Numbered from the stretch's first letter, positions 16,212 through 24,154 are shown. The stretch is 28,683 nt of DNA from Pseudomonadota bacterium (GCA_023423275.1 JAFAFW010000078.1:1-28683); one strand, 5' to 3'. The notes: generated by a model not told the origin, from the letters alone. Made by a program: numbers and translations.

Positions 16212-18665
16212 TTGCCCTCGTTCTCACAAAGTCTCGAAGCAGCGCTGCATCGCGCACTGGAATACGCCAACGACCGTAAGCACGAATACGCCACGCTCGA
16301 ACATTTGCTGCTGGCATTGCTCGATGACCGTGACGCATCCGGTGTCATGCGGGCGTGCAATGTGGATATGGATGCCCTGCGCGGGCGCATCTCCGAATAT
16401 CTCGACACCGAGCTCGCCTCTCTTGAAGCGAAAGGTGCTTCCGAAGCGCAGCCGACCACCGGTTTCCAGCGCGTCATTCATCGCGCGGTCGTCCACGTGC
16501 AGTCCTCCGGCCGTGAGGAAGTGACCGGCGCCAACGTGCTCGTTGCGATGTTCGCCGAGCGCGAGAGCCATGCCGCCTTCTTCCTGCAGGAGCAGGAGAT
16601 GACCCGCTTCGATGCTGTCCAATACATCAGCCACGGCATCGCCAAGCGTCCGGGCATGTCCGATCCGCGTCCGGCGCGCGGCATCGACGAGGAAGGCAAC
16701 CAGGAGGGCGGCGAAGGCAAGAAGCCTGGTGCCGATGCGCTCAACACCTATTGCGTCAACCTCAACAAGAAGGCGCGTGAGGGCCGCATCGATCCGCTGA
16801 TCGGCCGCGAGCAGGAGGTGTTGCGCACCATCCAGGTTCTGTGCCGCCGGCAGAAGAACAACCCATTGTTCGTGGGTGATCCGGGCGTCGGCAAGACGGC
16901 CATTGCGGAAGGTCTTGCCCGCAAGATCATCAAGGGCGAGGTTCCAGACGTTCTCAAGAACGCGACGATCTTCTCGCTCGACATGGGCGCGCTGCTCGCC
17001 GGCACACGCTATCGCGGTGACTTCGAGGAGCGGCTCAAGGCCGTGATGAAGGAGGTCGAGAACTATCAGGGCGCCATTCTGTTCATCGACGAGATCCATA
17101 CCGTCATTGGTGCGGGCGCGACGTCGGGCGGCGCGATGGATGCCTCGAACCTGCTGAAGCCCGCGCTGCAGTCCGGCACGGTACGCTGTATCGGTTCGAC
17201 CACCTACAAGGAGTATCGCCAGCACTTCGAGAAGGATCGCGCGCTCGTTCGCCGTTTCCAGAAGATCGACGTGAAGGAGCCGACGATCCCGGACACCATC
17301 GAAATCCTGAAAGGGCTGAAGCCCTATTTCGAGGAGTTCCACAAGATCAAGTACACCAACGACGCCATCAAGGCGGCGGTGGAGCTGTCGGCCAAGTACA
17401 TCCACGACCGCAAGCTGCCCGACAAGGCGATCGACGTGATCGACGAGACGGGCGCGTCGCAGATGCTGGTGCCGGAAGGCAAGCGCAAGAAGAAGATCAC
17501 CGTGAAGGAGGTCGAGGCGACCGTCGCCACCATGGCGCGCATCCCGCCGAAAACCATCACCAAGAGCGACGCCGAAGTTCTGGGCAACCTGGAGCGCGAT
17601 CTCAAGCATGTCGTGTTCGGCCAGAACAAGGCGATCGAGGCATTGTCTTCAGCGATCAAGCTGGCACGTGCCGGGCTACGCGAACCGGAGAAGCCGATCG
17701 GCAGCTACCTGTTCTCGGGCCCGACCGGCGTCGGCAAGACCGAGGTCGCTAAACAACTCGCCAATCTGCTGGGCGTCGAGCTGCTGCGCTTCGACATGTC
17801 GGAATACATGGAGAAGCACACGGTTTCGCGCCTGATCGGTGCGCCTCCGGGCTATGTCGGCTTCGACCAGGGCGGCCTTCTGACCGACGGCATCGACCAG
17901 CATCCGCATTGCGTGCTGCTGCTGGACGAGATCGAGAAGGCGCATCCGGACCTGTACAACATCCTTTTGCAGGTCATGGATCACGGCAAGCTGACCGACC
18001 ACAACGGCAAGCAGGTCGACTTCCGCAACGTCATCCTGATCATGACGACGAATGCGGGTGCGAGCGATCTGGCCAAGGCGCCGATGGGCTTCAACCGATC
18101 GAAGCGCGAGGGCGAGGACACCGAGGCGATCAACAAGATGTTCACGCCGGAGTTCCGCAACCGTCTCGACGCGACGATCCCGTTCTCTGGGCTGCCGCCC
18201 GAGGTCATCTTCAAGGTGGTGGAGAAGTTCATCTTCCAGCTCGAGGCGCAGCTCGCGGATCGCGGCGTCATGATCGAGTTGTCTGAGGCGGCGACCAAGT
18301 GGTTGGCGGAAAAGGGCTACGATGACAAGTTCGGCGCCCGGCCGCTCGCACGCGTCATTCAGGAGTACATCAAGAAGCCGCTGGCCGAGGAACTGCTGTT
18401 CGGCAAGCTGGAACACGGTGGCACTGTGAAGGTCATGGTCACCGGCGAAGGCGAGGACGCGACGCTCGACTTCGATCTCATCCCTGGCGATCCGAAAGCC
18501 GTGAAGCCGCGGGACGAGGAGGATGACGAAGAGGATGATGGCGAGGAGCCGGAGAAGGCGTTGATCGAGGCGGCCCCGCCGCGCAAGGCCTTGCCGGGAC
18601 CACGTGATAAGCCATCGCGTAAATCCACGGGCACGGTCCCCACCGTGCCACGCAAGACGGATTGA
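16212..18665 (+). CDS. clpA: ATP-dependent Clp protease ATP-binding subunit ClpA
   Basis: An 817-residue Hsp100/ClpA unfoldase that feeds ClpP. The N-domain starts PSFSQSLEAALHRAL. The first AAA+ module has Walker A GDPGVGKT at 222-229 and Walker B ILFIDE at about 289-294. The second has GPTGVGKT at 503-510 and LLLDE at about 569-573. An MGF tripeptide at about 625-627 stands where the ClpP-binding IGL/F loop is expected. The start is the TTG at 16212: homologues begin M-P-x-F-S-Q-S-L, and AAGGAG at the end of clpS lies 10 nt upstream. Earlier in-frame codons overlap clpS. The C-terminus has an unusual tail of about 55 residues, first Asp/Glu-rich and then Lys/Arg/Pro-rich, beyond the usual ClpA end. 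Confidence 0.97.
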   Translation: MPSFSQSLEAALHRALEYANDRKHEYATLEHLLLALLDDRDASGVMRACNVDMDALRGRISEYLDTELASLEAKGASEAQPTTGFQRVIHRAVVHVQSSGREEVTGANVLVAMFAERESHAAFFLQEQEMTRFDAVQYISHGIAKRPGMSDPRPARGIDEEGNQEGGEGKKPGADALNTYCVNLNKKAREGRIDPLIGREQEVLRTIQVLCRRQKNNPLFVGDPGVGKTAIAEGLARKIIKGEVPDVLKNATIFSLDMGALLAGTRYRGDFEERLKAVMKEVENYQGAILFIDEIHTVIGAGATSGGAMDASNLLKPALQSGTVRCIGSTTYKEYRQHFEKDRALVRRFQKIDVKEPTIPDTIEILKGLKPYFEEFHKIKYTNDAIKAAVELSAKYIHDRKLPDKAIDVIDETGASQMLVPEGKRKKKITVKEVEATVATMARIPPKTITKSDAEVLGNLERDLKHVVFGQNKAIEALSSAIKLARAGLREPEKPIGSYLFSGPTGVGKTEVAKQLANLLGVELLRFDMSEYMEKHTVSRLIGAPPGYVGFDQGGLLTDGIDQHPHCVLLLDEIEKAHPDLYNILLQVMDHGKLTDHNGKQVDFRNVILIMTTNAGASDLAKAPMGFNRSKREGEDTEAINKMFTPEFRNRLDATIPFSGLPPEVIFKVVEKFIFQLEAQLADRGVMIELSEAATKWLAEKGYDDKFGARPLARVIQEYIKKPLAEELLFGKLEHGGTVKVMVTGEGEDATLDFDLIPGDPKAVKPRDEEDDEEDDGEEPEKALIEAAPPRKALPGPRDKPSRKSTGTVPTVPRKTD

Positions 18666-18692
18666 TCATCCCCTCGGTATGACGAAAACAAG

Positions 18693-18719
18693 CCGCCGGT
18701 CCTAAGGGCCGGCGGTTTT
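18693..18719 (+). terminator. Rho-independent terminator of clpSA
   Basis: CCGCCGGTCC (18693-18702) pairs with GGGCCGGCGG (18706-18715), 10 bp with one G-U pair and a 3-nt TAA loop, followed by TTTT. It starts 28 nt after the clpA stop codon. Confidence 0.88.
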
Positions 18720-18788
18720 GCTGTAGTCGCCGTCGGGCTGATGTTGTCGTTCCATCGTTCCAGATCGCAGCGCTATCCGCTTACAGCC

Positions 18789-19140
18789 GTCATCCCGACG
18801 AAGGTGGGGACCCACGCCAGCAGCGGAAGATGCGGCGATGCAGAAGAATTGCAAACGTTGCATGTGCTGAAACTTGCGCGGGTGCCGGCATGACGGTGTT
18901 TCTAACAGCACGACGTTTGTCATCCCGGCTGGAGCGAAGCGGAGAGCCGGGACCCAGCAATCGGCTGGAGGTGGCACCGTGGGGCGGTGGATCCTGGACA
19001 TGAAGCCTAGGATGACGTTGCAGTCATATCGTCGACGCTCATTCCAACAAAGCCGTCATGCCCGTGGAGACGGGCATCCATGGGGGCTTCCGCATGTGAT
19101 TGGCCACGTGATTGGATTCCCGCCTTCGCGGGAATGACGG
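18789..19140. repeat. Cluster of about six REP-like palindromic repeats
   Basis: The region between clpA and the next gene has no coding potential but holds repeated units built on GTCATCCCG...CGGGA.CCA or the reverse. Units: 18789-18816 (GTCATCCCGACGAAGG...GGGGACCCACG), a half-unit at 18880-18896, 18919-18957 (GTCATCCCGGCTGGAGCG...GCCGGGACCCAG, a long stem-loop), 18987-19017 in reverse orientation (ending CCTAGGATGACG), 19054-19084 (CGTCATGCCCGTGG...CGGGCATCCATGG) and 19113-19140 in reverse (TGGATTCCCGCCTTCGCGGG then AATGACGG). These resemble the dispersed GTCATTCCCG palindromes seen across many proteobacterial genomes. No transposase is present; they are probably nonautonomous repeats maintained in trans. 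Confidence 0.8.
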
Positions 19141-19189
19141 ACGAGGGGATGCGGGCGCTTACGCGTCTATCCCCTGCCCCCCGGGCGCC

Positions 19190-20209
19190 CTATCGCCAGC
19201 CGAGCGCCGGGGCGATGTGCTTCAGGATCGATTCGATGACATGGGCATTGTAGGCGACGCCCAACTGGTTCGGCACCGTCAACAAGAGCGTGTCGGCTTC
19301 GGCAACGGCCTCGTCCTGGCGCAGCTCCTCGATCAACTTGTCCGGTTCGGCGGCATAGCTGCGGCCGAACACGGCACGCATGTTGTCGATCACGCCAACC
19401 GAATCCTGATCCGGACGGCTCGAACCGAAGTACATCCGATCCGTGTCGTTCATGAGCGCAAAGATCGACCGGCTGACCGAAACGCGCGGCTCGCGCGCGT
19501 GACCAGCCTCTTTCCAGGTCTCGCGATACTTGCGGATCTGCTTGGCCTGCTGGACGTGGAACGGCTCGCCCGTCTCGTCCCGTTTCAAGGTCGAGCTTTG
19601 CAGGTTCATGCCGATTTTCGCTGCCCACTCTGCCGTGGCGTCCGAGGCCGCGCCCCACCAGATCCGATCGCGAAGACCTTCAGAAAGCGGCTCCAATCGC
19701 AGGAGACCAGGAGGATTGGGAAACATCGGCTGCGGGTTCGGTTCGGCGAAGCCTTCGCCCTCCAGAAGCTGCAGGAAAATCTGTGTGTTGTTGCGCGCCA
19801 TGTCCTGGTCGGTCTCGCCCTCGGCGGGCTGATAGCCGAAGTAGCGCCAGCCCTCGATCACCTGCTCGGGCGAGCCACGGCTGATCCCGAGCTGCAAACG
19901 GCCGCCGGAGATCAGGTCCGCCGACCCCGCATCCTCGATCATGTAGCAGGGGTTCTCGTAGCGCATGTCGATGACGCCGGTTCCGATCTCGATCGACTTG
20001 GTCCGAGCGCCAATCGCCGCCAGCAGCGGGAACGGCGACGACAGTTGCCGGGCAAAATGGTGGACGCGGAAGTAGGCGCCGTCGGCACCGAGTTCTTCGG
20101 CTGCGATGGCCAAGTCGATCGATTGCAACAGCACGTCACGCGCAGAGCGTGCCCCTGACTGCGGGGATGGGTTCCAGTGCCCGAACGATAGGAAACCGAT
20201 CTTCTTCAT
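19190..20209 (-). CDS. LLM-class flavin-dependent oxidoreductase
   Basis: A 339-residue luciferase-like monooxygenase. It starts MKKIGFLSFGHWNP and continues with ELGADGAYFRVHHFARQLSSPFPLLAAIGART. The E.G.D....HHF and PLLAAIGART segments and the later GRLQLGISRGSPEQV are family signatures (FMN or F420 binding at the C-terminal ends of the TIM-barrel strands). It differs clearly from the LLM protein at 3566-4573 and is not a tandem copy. The ATG at 20209 has AAAGGAG about 8 nt upstream; the longer open frame is rejected. It is the last of five same-strand genes following gdx, 114 nt after the SDR gene. Substrate unknown. Confidence 0.84.
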   Translation of the reverse strand: MKKIGFLSFGHWNPSPQSGARSARDVLLQSIDLAIAAEELGADGAYFRVHHFARQLSSPFPLLAAIGARTKSIEIGTGVIDMRYENPCYMIEDAGSADLISGGRLQLGISRGSPEQVIEGWRYFGYQPAEGETDQDMARNNTQIFLQLLEGEGFAEPNPQPMFPNPPGLLRLEPLSEGLRDRIWWGAASDATAEWAAKIGMNLQSSTLKRDETGEPFHVQQAKQIRKYRETWKEAGHAREPRVSVSRSIFALMNDTDRMYFGSSRPDQDSVGVIDNMRAVFGRSYAAEPDKLIEELRQDEAVAEADTLLLTVPNQLGVAYNAHVIESILKHIAPALGWR

Positions 20210-20323
20210 GCGCCAGTCTCCTTTGTGAACCGGTCCGGGATGCGAGGCGGGAGCTATAAAGTCTTCTTCGCATCTGCGAGAAGGCCACACGGATATCGTT
20301 CGCCTGGAGCAAGTTTCAAGCGG

Positions 20324-20974
20324 TCAGCGCTGTGAGATGACGACCGGCGTCTGGCGAAGATAGCTTCGGCTGGTTGCTTCCTCGACCAGGAAATCGGCAA
20401 CATCGGCGCGGCTGATGCTGTCGGCCCGCCAAGCCACAGGATCGATCAGGGCGCGGTACCGGCCAGTGCGTGGGCCGTTGGTGAGCAAACCAGGCCGGAC
20501 GATCGTCCAATCGAGCCCGCTGTCGCGCACCATCCGCTCCTGTACGTCCTTGTCATCGTAGATGCGCTTCAGGACGAGGGGGAAGAAAAACCAGTCGTAG
20601 AACGCCCCGCCATGGCCGCGACTGTCACCGGCTCCGATGCCTGTGACGACCACGAGCCGGCGCGCACCGGCCGCTTTCATTGCATCTATCAGGGCACGCG
20701 TCGCCGTCGAGAACAGCCGCGTTCCGGACATCACGGTAGATGCGCCCGGAGAGACGCCGATGGTCATGATGACGACCTCGATGCCGGGCAGGGCATCTCG
20801 CAGCGTATGCGTGTCGGTGGCGTCGCCAGCGACTTTTTCCAGATTGGAGGTCTCAATAGCGATGTCGTTGGCAGTGCGCGCAAGCGCGCGCACTTTGTGG
20901 CCTGCAGCCAAGGCCGCTTTCACCGTTTCCAGGCCAACACCGTGGCTGGCGCCGACGACCAGAATGTGCGCCAT
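20324..20974 (-). CDS. NAD(P)-binding atypical SDR / NmrA-like protein
   Basis: A 216-residue protein beginning MAHILVVGASHGVG, a Rossmann glycine motif of the atypical short-chain dehydrogenase type (GAxxGVG). It continues with ALAAGHKVRALARTA, GDATD and VVVTGIGAGDSRG, and ends with WTIVRPGLLTNGP. This order matches NAD(P)H-binding proteins of the SDR_a5/NmrA group, many of which lack the classical YxxxK catalytic pair and act as reductases or redox sensors. I see no clear YxxxK here. The ATG at 20974 is chosen because the Rossmann motif then starts at residue 8 as usual. It lies 78 nt after the HIT gene on the same strand. Confidence 0.82.
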   Translation of the reverse strand: MAHILVVGASHGVGLETVKAALAAGHKVRALARTANDIAIETSNLEKVAGDATDTHTLRDALPGIEVVIMTIGVSPGASTVMSGTRLFSTATRALIDAMKAAGARRLVVVTGIGAGDSRGHGGAFYDWFFFPLVLKRIYDDKDVQERMVRDSGLDWTIVRPGLLTNGPRTGRYRALIDPVAWRADSISRADVADFLVEEATSRSYLRQTPVVISQR

Positions 20975-21052
20975 GTGAGACTCGAATGATCGCTTCCTGT
21001 GCCGCACCCATGCGCAGCGCTATCCTGCGATATCGGGCGCCGCGGACCACTT

Positions 21053-21475
21053 TCAAGCTGCCAGGGCCTTGCGGATTTTCTCCGCATTGGCCGCCAGGAT
21101 TTCCGGCTTCTCCATGGTGCCGGTGTGCGGACCGAGTTTCACGCCGTCCCATCGCGGTATGACGTGAACGTGGAGATGAAAGACGACCTGACCGCCTGCA
21201 GGCTCACTGAATTGCTGGATCGTGATTCCATCGGCGTTGAACGCAGGCATGAGCGCGCGTGCGATTTTCTGAGCCGTCGCCATGCAGGCCGCAAGCTGCT
21301 CGGGCGCAGCATCGAGGACATTGCGGGCGGGAGTCTTGGGGATCACAAGTGTGTGTCCGTCGGCGCGGGGCATAATGTCCATGAAGGCGAGAGTGCCATC
21401 ATCCTCGTAGACCTTCTGTGCGGGGAGCTCACCCCGCAGGATCTTCGCGAACACGTTGCTGTTGTCGTAGGTCAT
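21053..21475 (-). CDS. HIT family nucleotide-binding protein
   Basis: A 140-residue histidine-triad protein. The defining motif HLHVHVIPR (HxHxH, histidines at 100, 102 and 104) is at the active site. Upstream elements NVFAKILRGELPAQKVYEDD and FMDIMPRADGHTLVIPK are typical of the Hint/HinT branch, which hydrolyses nucleoside phosphoramidates such as AMP-lysine or adenylated intermediates. The ATG at 21475 has AGAGGA 6 nt upstream. It is 39 nt downstream of the DUF482 gene and probably cotranscribed with it. The physiological substrate is unknown, as for most HinT proteins. Confidence 0.92.
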   Translation of the reverse strand: MTYDNSNVFAKILRGELPAQKVYEDDGTLAFMDIMPRADGHTLVIPKTPARNVLDAAPEQLAACMATAQKIARALMPAFNADGITIQQFSEPAGGQVVFHLHVHVIPRWDGVKLGPHTGTMEKPEILAANAEKIRKALAA

Positions 21476-21514
21476 ACAATGTCCTCTGTCGCACGCTCGT
21501 CAGGATCTGGTTGG

Positions 21515-22705
21515 CTAGAACGTCTCTTCGGCCGGAACGTTTGATTTCCGGTAGGGAGCATACTCGGCGAGCAGCTCGGAATGCTCGGCGACCTGTTGCC
21601 GTTCGCCTTCGAGATAGCGCGCCACGGCATTGCGGAAGCTGCGATTGGCAATCCAGTGCGATGAGTAGGTCGTTACCGGCACATAGCCGCGAGCCAGTTT
21701 GTGCTCACCCTGGGCGCCTGCCTCGACGCGCGGAAGGCCGTGCATGATCGCGTATTCAATGGCCTGATAATAGCAGATCTCGAAATGCAGGCACGGATGG
21801 TGCTCGATCGCGCCCCAGTACCGGCCGTACAGGCAATCGCCACCGAGCATGTTGAGCGCACCAGCGACGTAGCGGTTGCCGTCGCGCGCCAGCACGAGCA
21901 GGCAACGGTCGGCCATCGTGCCGCCGAGGAGCGAGAAGAAGCGGCGGTTGAGGTAGGGGCTGCCCCACTTCCGCGAGCCGGTTTCCGTGTAGAAGGCAAA
22001 GAAGGCGTCCCAGTGCCTTTCACGGATATCGTTGCCTGTGATGAGTTCGATCGTCAGTCCGGCCGACAGCGCTTCTGCGCGTTCCTTGCGGACCGCCTTG
22101 CGCTTGCGCGAGGCGAGGCTTGCCAGAAAATCCTCAAAGGAGCGATAGCCCCGATTGTACCAGTGGAACTGCTGATCTGTGCGCTGAAGAAAGCCCGATG
22201 GTTTCAGGCGTTGCCATTCGCCTTCGGTCAGGAACGTGACGTGAAAGGAGGACACGCCGAGCTTTTCGGCCAACGTGATGCTGGCGGCTGCGAGTGTCTG
22301 TTCGCGCTCCTCACGACCCGGCTCCGCTCCAGCCAAAAGGCGGGGGCCTGGAACCGGAGTGAACGGCACGCCACTGAGCAGCTTGGGATAGTAATCGCCA
22401 CCGGCGCGCTCGAAGGCCTCGGCCCAGCCGTAATCAAAGACGTACTCTCCGCGGCTATGATTTTTCAGGTAGCACGGCATGACCGCGACGACACTGCCGT
22501 CCGCGCCTTGAAGTGCCAGGTGCCGGGGCAGCCAGCCGGTGCGCCGGCCAACGCATCCCGCATCCTCCAGCGCCTTCAGGAAGGCATGGCACACGAACGG
22601 ATTGAAGGTCGCCGGATCAGGATTGGCGCACGCGTCCCACTGAGCGGCATCGATCTCGGAGATCGAAGCCGCAACGCGGACAACAGCGCTCTCGCTCGTC
22701 CCCAT
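21515..22705 (-). CDS. GNAT-superfamily protein of the DUF482 / COG3146 type
   Basis: A 396-residue protein matching the DUF482 family (COG3146, sometimes labelled peptidogalycan biosynthesis protein). Recognisable segments are WDACANPDPATFNPFVCHAF near the N-terminus, LKNHSRGEYVFDYGWAEAFERAGGDYYPKL, and a C-terminal half with YNRGYRSFEDFLASLASRKRKAVRKER, then YGRYWGAIEHHPCLHFEICYYQAIEYAI and EAGAQGEHKLARGY. The duplicated acyl-CoA N-acyltransferase fold is known for this family; the substrate is not. The ATG at 22705 has GGAG 5 nt upstream. The gene follows gdx by 60 nt and precedes the HIT gene by 39 nt. Cytosolic, with no signal peptide. Confidence 0.85.
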   Translation of the reverse strand: MGTSESAVVRVAASISEIDAAQWDACANPDPATFNPFVCHAFLKALEDAGCVGRRTGWLPRHLALQGADGSVVAVMPCYLKNHSRGEYVFDYGWAEAFERAGGDYYPKLLSGVPFTPVPGPRLLAGAEPGREEREQTLAAASITLAEKLGVSSFHVTFLTEGEWQRLKPSGFLQRTDQQFHWYNRGYRSFEDFLASLASRKRKAVRKERAEALSAGLTIELITGNDIRERHWDAFFAFYTETGSRKWGSPYLNRRFFSLLGGTMADRCLLVLARDGNRYVAGALNMLGGDCLYGRYWGAIEHHPCLHFEICYYQAIEYAIMHGLPRVEAGAQGEHKLARGYVPVTTYSSHWIANRSFRNAVARYLEGERQQVAEHSELLAEYAPYRKSNVPAEETF

Positions 22706-22765
22706 GTCGTCTCCAGAAGGCGTTCTCGGGAGAGTATAGGTCTACCGGCGCGCCGGATCACTGCG

Positions 22766-23086
22766 TCATGCGTGATCGAGTAATTTTAGTCCGACCACCC
22801 CTGCGATGATCAATGCGACGCATCCGAGCCGTGCTGCGTTGACCGGCTCGTTGAACAGAATGATGCCGAGAATAGTGGCACCGACCGCGCCGATACCAAC
22901 CCAGATGGTGTAGGCGGTGCCGATCGGCAGCGTCGTCGCGGCCAATGCGAGCAGATACATGCTGACAATCATTGCGGAAATCGTGATCGTGGACGGCCAG
23001 AGGCGCGTAAAGCCATGCGTATATTTGAGGCCGATCGCCCAGACGATTTCCAGCAATCCGGCGCCGAGAAGATAAACCCAAGCCAC
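22766..23086 (-). CDS. gdx: Guanidinium exporter Gdx (SMR family, SugE type)
   Basis: A 106-residue small multidrug resistance family protein with four predicted transmembrane helices (about 2-20, 31-50, 57-76 and 84-102). The membrane-embedded glutamate of the family is E13 in LLEIVWAIGLKYTHGF; the WAIGLKYTHGFTRLWPS pattern is diagnostic of the SugE/Gdx branch rather than the EmrE drug exporters. PIGTAYTIWVGIGAVGA is the conserved third helix. Gdx works as a dual-topology dimer exchanging guanidinium for protons. The start is the GTG at 23086, 6 nt after a perfect AAGGAGG; the longer open frame is ruled out. The guanidine-II riboswitch immediately upstream independently supports guanidinium as substrate. 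Confidence 0.95.
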   Translation of the reverse strand: MAWVYLLGAGLLEIVWAIGLKYTHGFTRLWPSTITISAMIVSMYLLALAATTLPIGTAYTIWVGIGAVGATILGIILFNEPVNAARLGCVALIIAGVVGLKLLDHA

Positions 23087-23092
23087 GTGGGA

Positions 23093-23153
23093 CCTCCTTG
23101 ATAGGCAGGGTCGTCCCTGCCGAGGTTCCCTTGAGTGGTGGGGTCGTCCCCAC
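23093..23153 (-). promoter_or_regulatory. Guanidine-II (mini-ykkC) riboswitch controlling gdx
   Basis: On the minus strand, hairpin 1 is GTGGGG-ACGA-CCCCAC (23153-23138) and hairpin 2 is GGCAGGG-ACGA-CCCTGCC (23121-23104), joined by a 16-nt linker. The Shine-Dalgarno AAGGAGG (23099-23093) follows 4 nt after hairpin 2. Two small hairpins with ACGR tetraloops in front of an SMR transporter gene define the guanidine-II class; guanidine binding to both loops promotes loop-loop contact and opens the ribosome binding site. The linker carries ACCTC (23126-23122), able to pair with GAGGT in the Shine-Dalgarno region (23096-23092), a plausible off state (inference). Confidence 0.93.
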
Positions 23154-23169
23154 GGGAGTATCCAATTTC

Positions 23170-23197
23170 TATGTAGGCCAGGGGCGGGCTGCGTCAA
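23170..23197 (-). promoter_or_regulatory. Candidate promoter of the gdx leader
   Basis: On the minus strand TTGACG (23197-23192) and TACATA (23175-23170) are 16 nt apart. The -35 matches consensus at five of six positions; the -10 is weak (three of six). Predicted initiation near 23163 would start the leader about 10 nt before the first riboswitch hairpin. Confidence 0.5.
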
Positions 23198-23226
23198 GCC
23201 GTTGGCCGCGTGCCGGATCCTGTCCG

Positions 23227-23982
23227 TTACAGATCGGGCGTGCAGTCCTCGAAAATCGGCGCATCGGCCCACGTTGCGGCGCGTCGAAGTTGCTCTGCCG
23301 TCCGTACCGTCCATGTGAACAGGGGCACCCGCATCACCTCGCGCGCGAAGCGCATGACTGGTGTCGGCAGGGCATCGACGTCATAGGCGATGAAGCTTGG
23401 CTCGGCGGGGCCTGCTTCCAGGCAGTGCGTGAGACGGAACGCACGGTCCTTGTCGATCTGGTCCGGCCACCAATGGTGTCCCTCGTAGACACCCGAAACG
23501 ATCCCTCGCGGTAACTCGGGGGCCAGCGTCTTCATGGCGATGATCACGGCCGGATCGAACGACATCAGCGCCAGCGGGCCTTGATAAGACATGGATTGCG
23601 CGGCGATGGCCTTGAGGAAGCGAGGGTCGGGGATATCCCAATCGCTCTTGACCTCGACGAGCAGCGGCACCCTACCGCCGACCTGCTCCAGCAGCTCACG
23701 GTAGGCCAGGATGTGTGCCGCCTGACCGCGATAGCGAAGCCCGGAGATCGTGTCCGGAGCGCAAGCCGCAATCGGGCCGGTGCTGTCCACCAGCCGGTCG
23801 AACATGGCGTCGTGAAAGACGAATGGCGTCCCGTCGCTGGCTGGCCGCAAATCGCACTCGATCCCGTAGCCTGCGGCAATGGCGGCGGCAAACGCCGGCG
23901 CTGTGTTCTCTACGCGTTCTCCTGTCGCGTCATGCAGGCCCCGATGGGCGATGGGGCGGAGGAACACGTCGCGGTCAAGCAT
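23227..23982 (-). CDS. Glycerophosphodiester phosphodiesterase family protein
   Basis: A 251-residue GDPD-type TIM-barrel enzyme hydrolysing glycerophosphodiesters to glycerol 3-phosphate and an alcohol. Motifs are IAHRGLHD (H13, R14), ERVENTAPAF (E25, N26, T27), IECDLRPASDGTPFVFHD (E42, D44, H57, D58) and LLVEVKSD, which together supply the divalent-metal site and general acid/base. There is no signal peptide, so it is probably cytoplasmic. Length fits the short bacterial cytosolic class. The in-frame TTG at 24015 could add 11 residues, but the ATG at 23982 places HRG at the usual distance; neither has a strong Shine-Dalgarno. It diverges from eipB and precedes the gdx promoter. Confidence 0.9.
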   Translation of the reverse strand: MLDRDVFLRPIAHRGLHDATGERVENTAPAFAAAIAAGYGIECDLRPASDGTPFVFHDAMFDRLVDSTGPIAACAPDTISGLRYRGQAAHILAYRELLEQVGGRVPLLVEVKSDWDIPDPRFLKAIAAQSMSYQGPLALMSFDPAVIIAMKTLAPELPRGIVSGVYEGHHWWPDQIDKDRAFRLTHCLEAGPAEPSFIAYDVDALPTPVMRFAREVMRVPLFTWTVRTAEQLRRAATWADAPIFEDCTPDL

Positions 23983-24154
23983 CTGATGAGATTCCGGATG
24001 ATAGCTGCGGGGCAAGTACGCTTACACTACAAGGAAACCACATTTGGGTTGAAGTTAGCGTGTCACCTTTGCAATCCGCCGACGGCCCTCTAGTGTCCGC
24101 ATCATGAGACGTCCGGCCAGACGAGGCGTGCCCGGAAGGCACTGGAGACGAGAC

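Noticed and set aside
16224..17609. Open frame of 461 codons antisense to clpA
   Set aside because: It is fully inside a well-supported clpA with both AAA+ modules. Long antisense frames are expected in GC-rich codon usage, and its sequence has no domain features.
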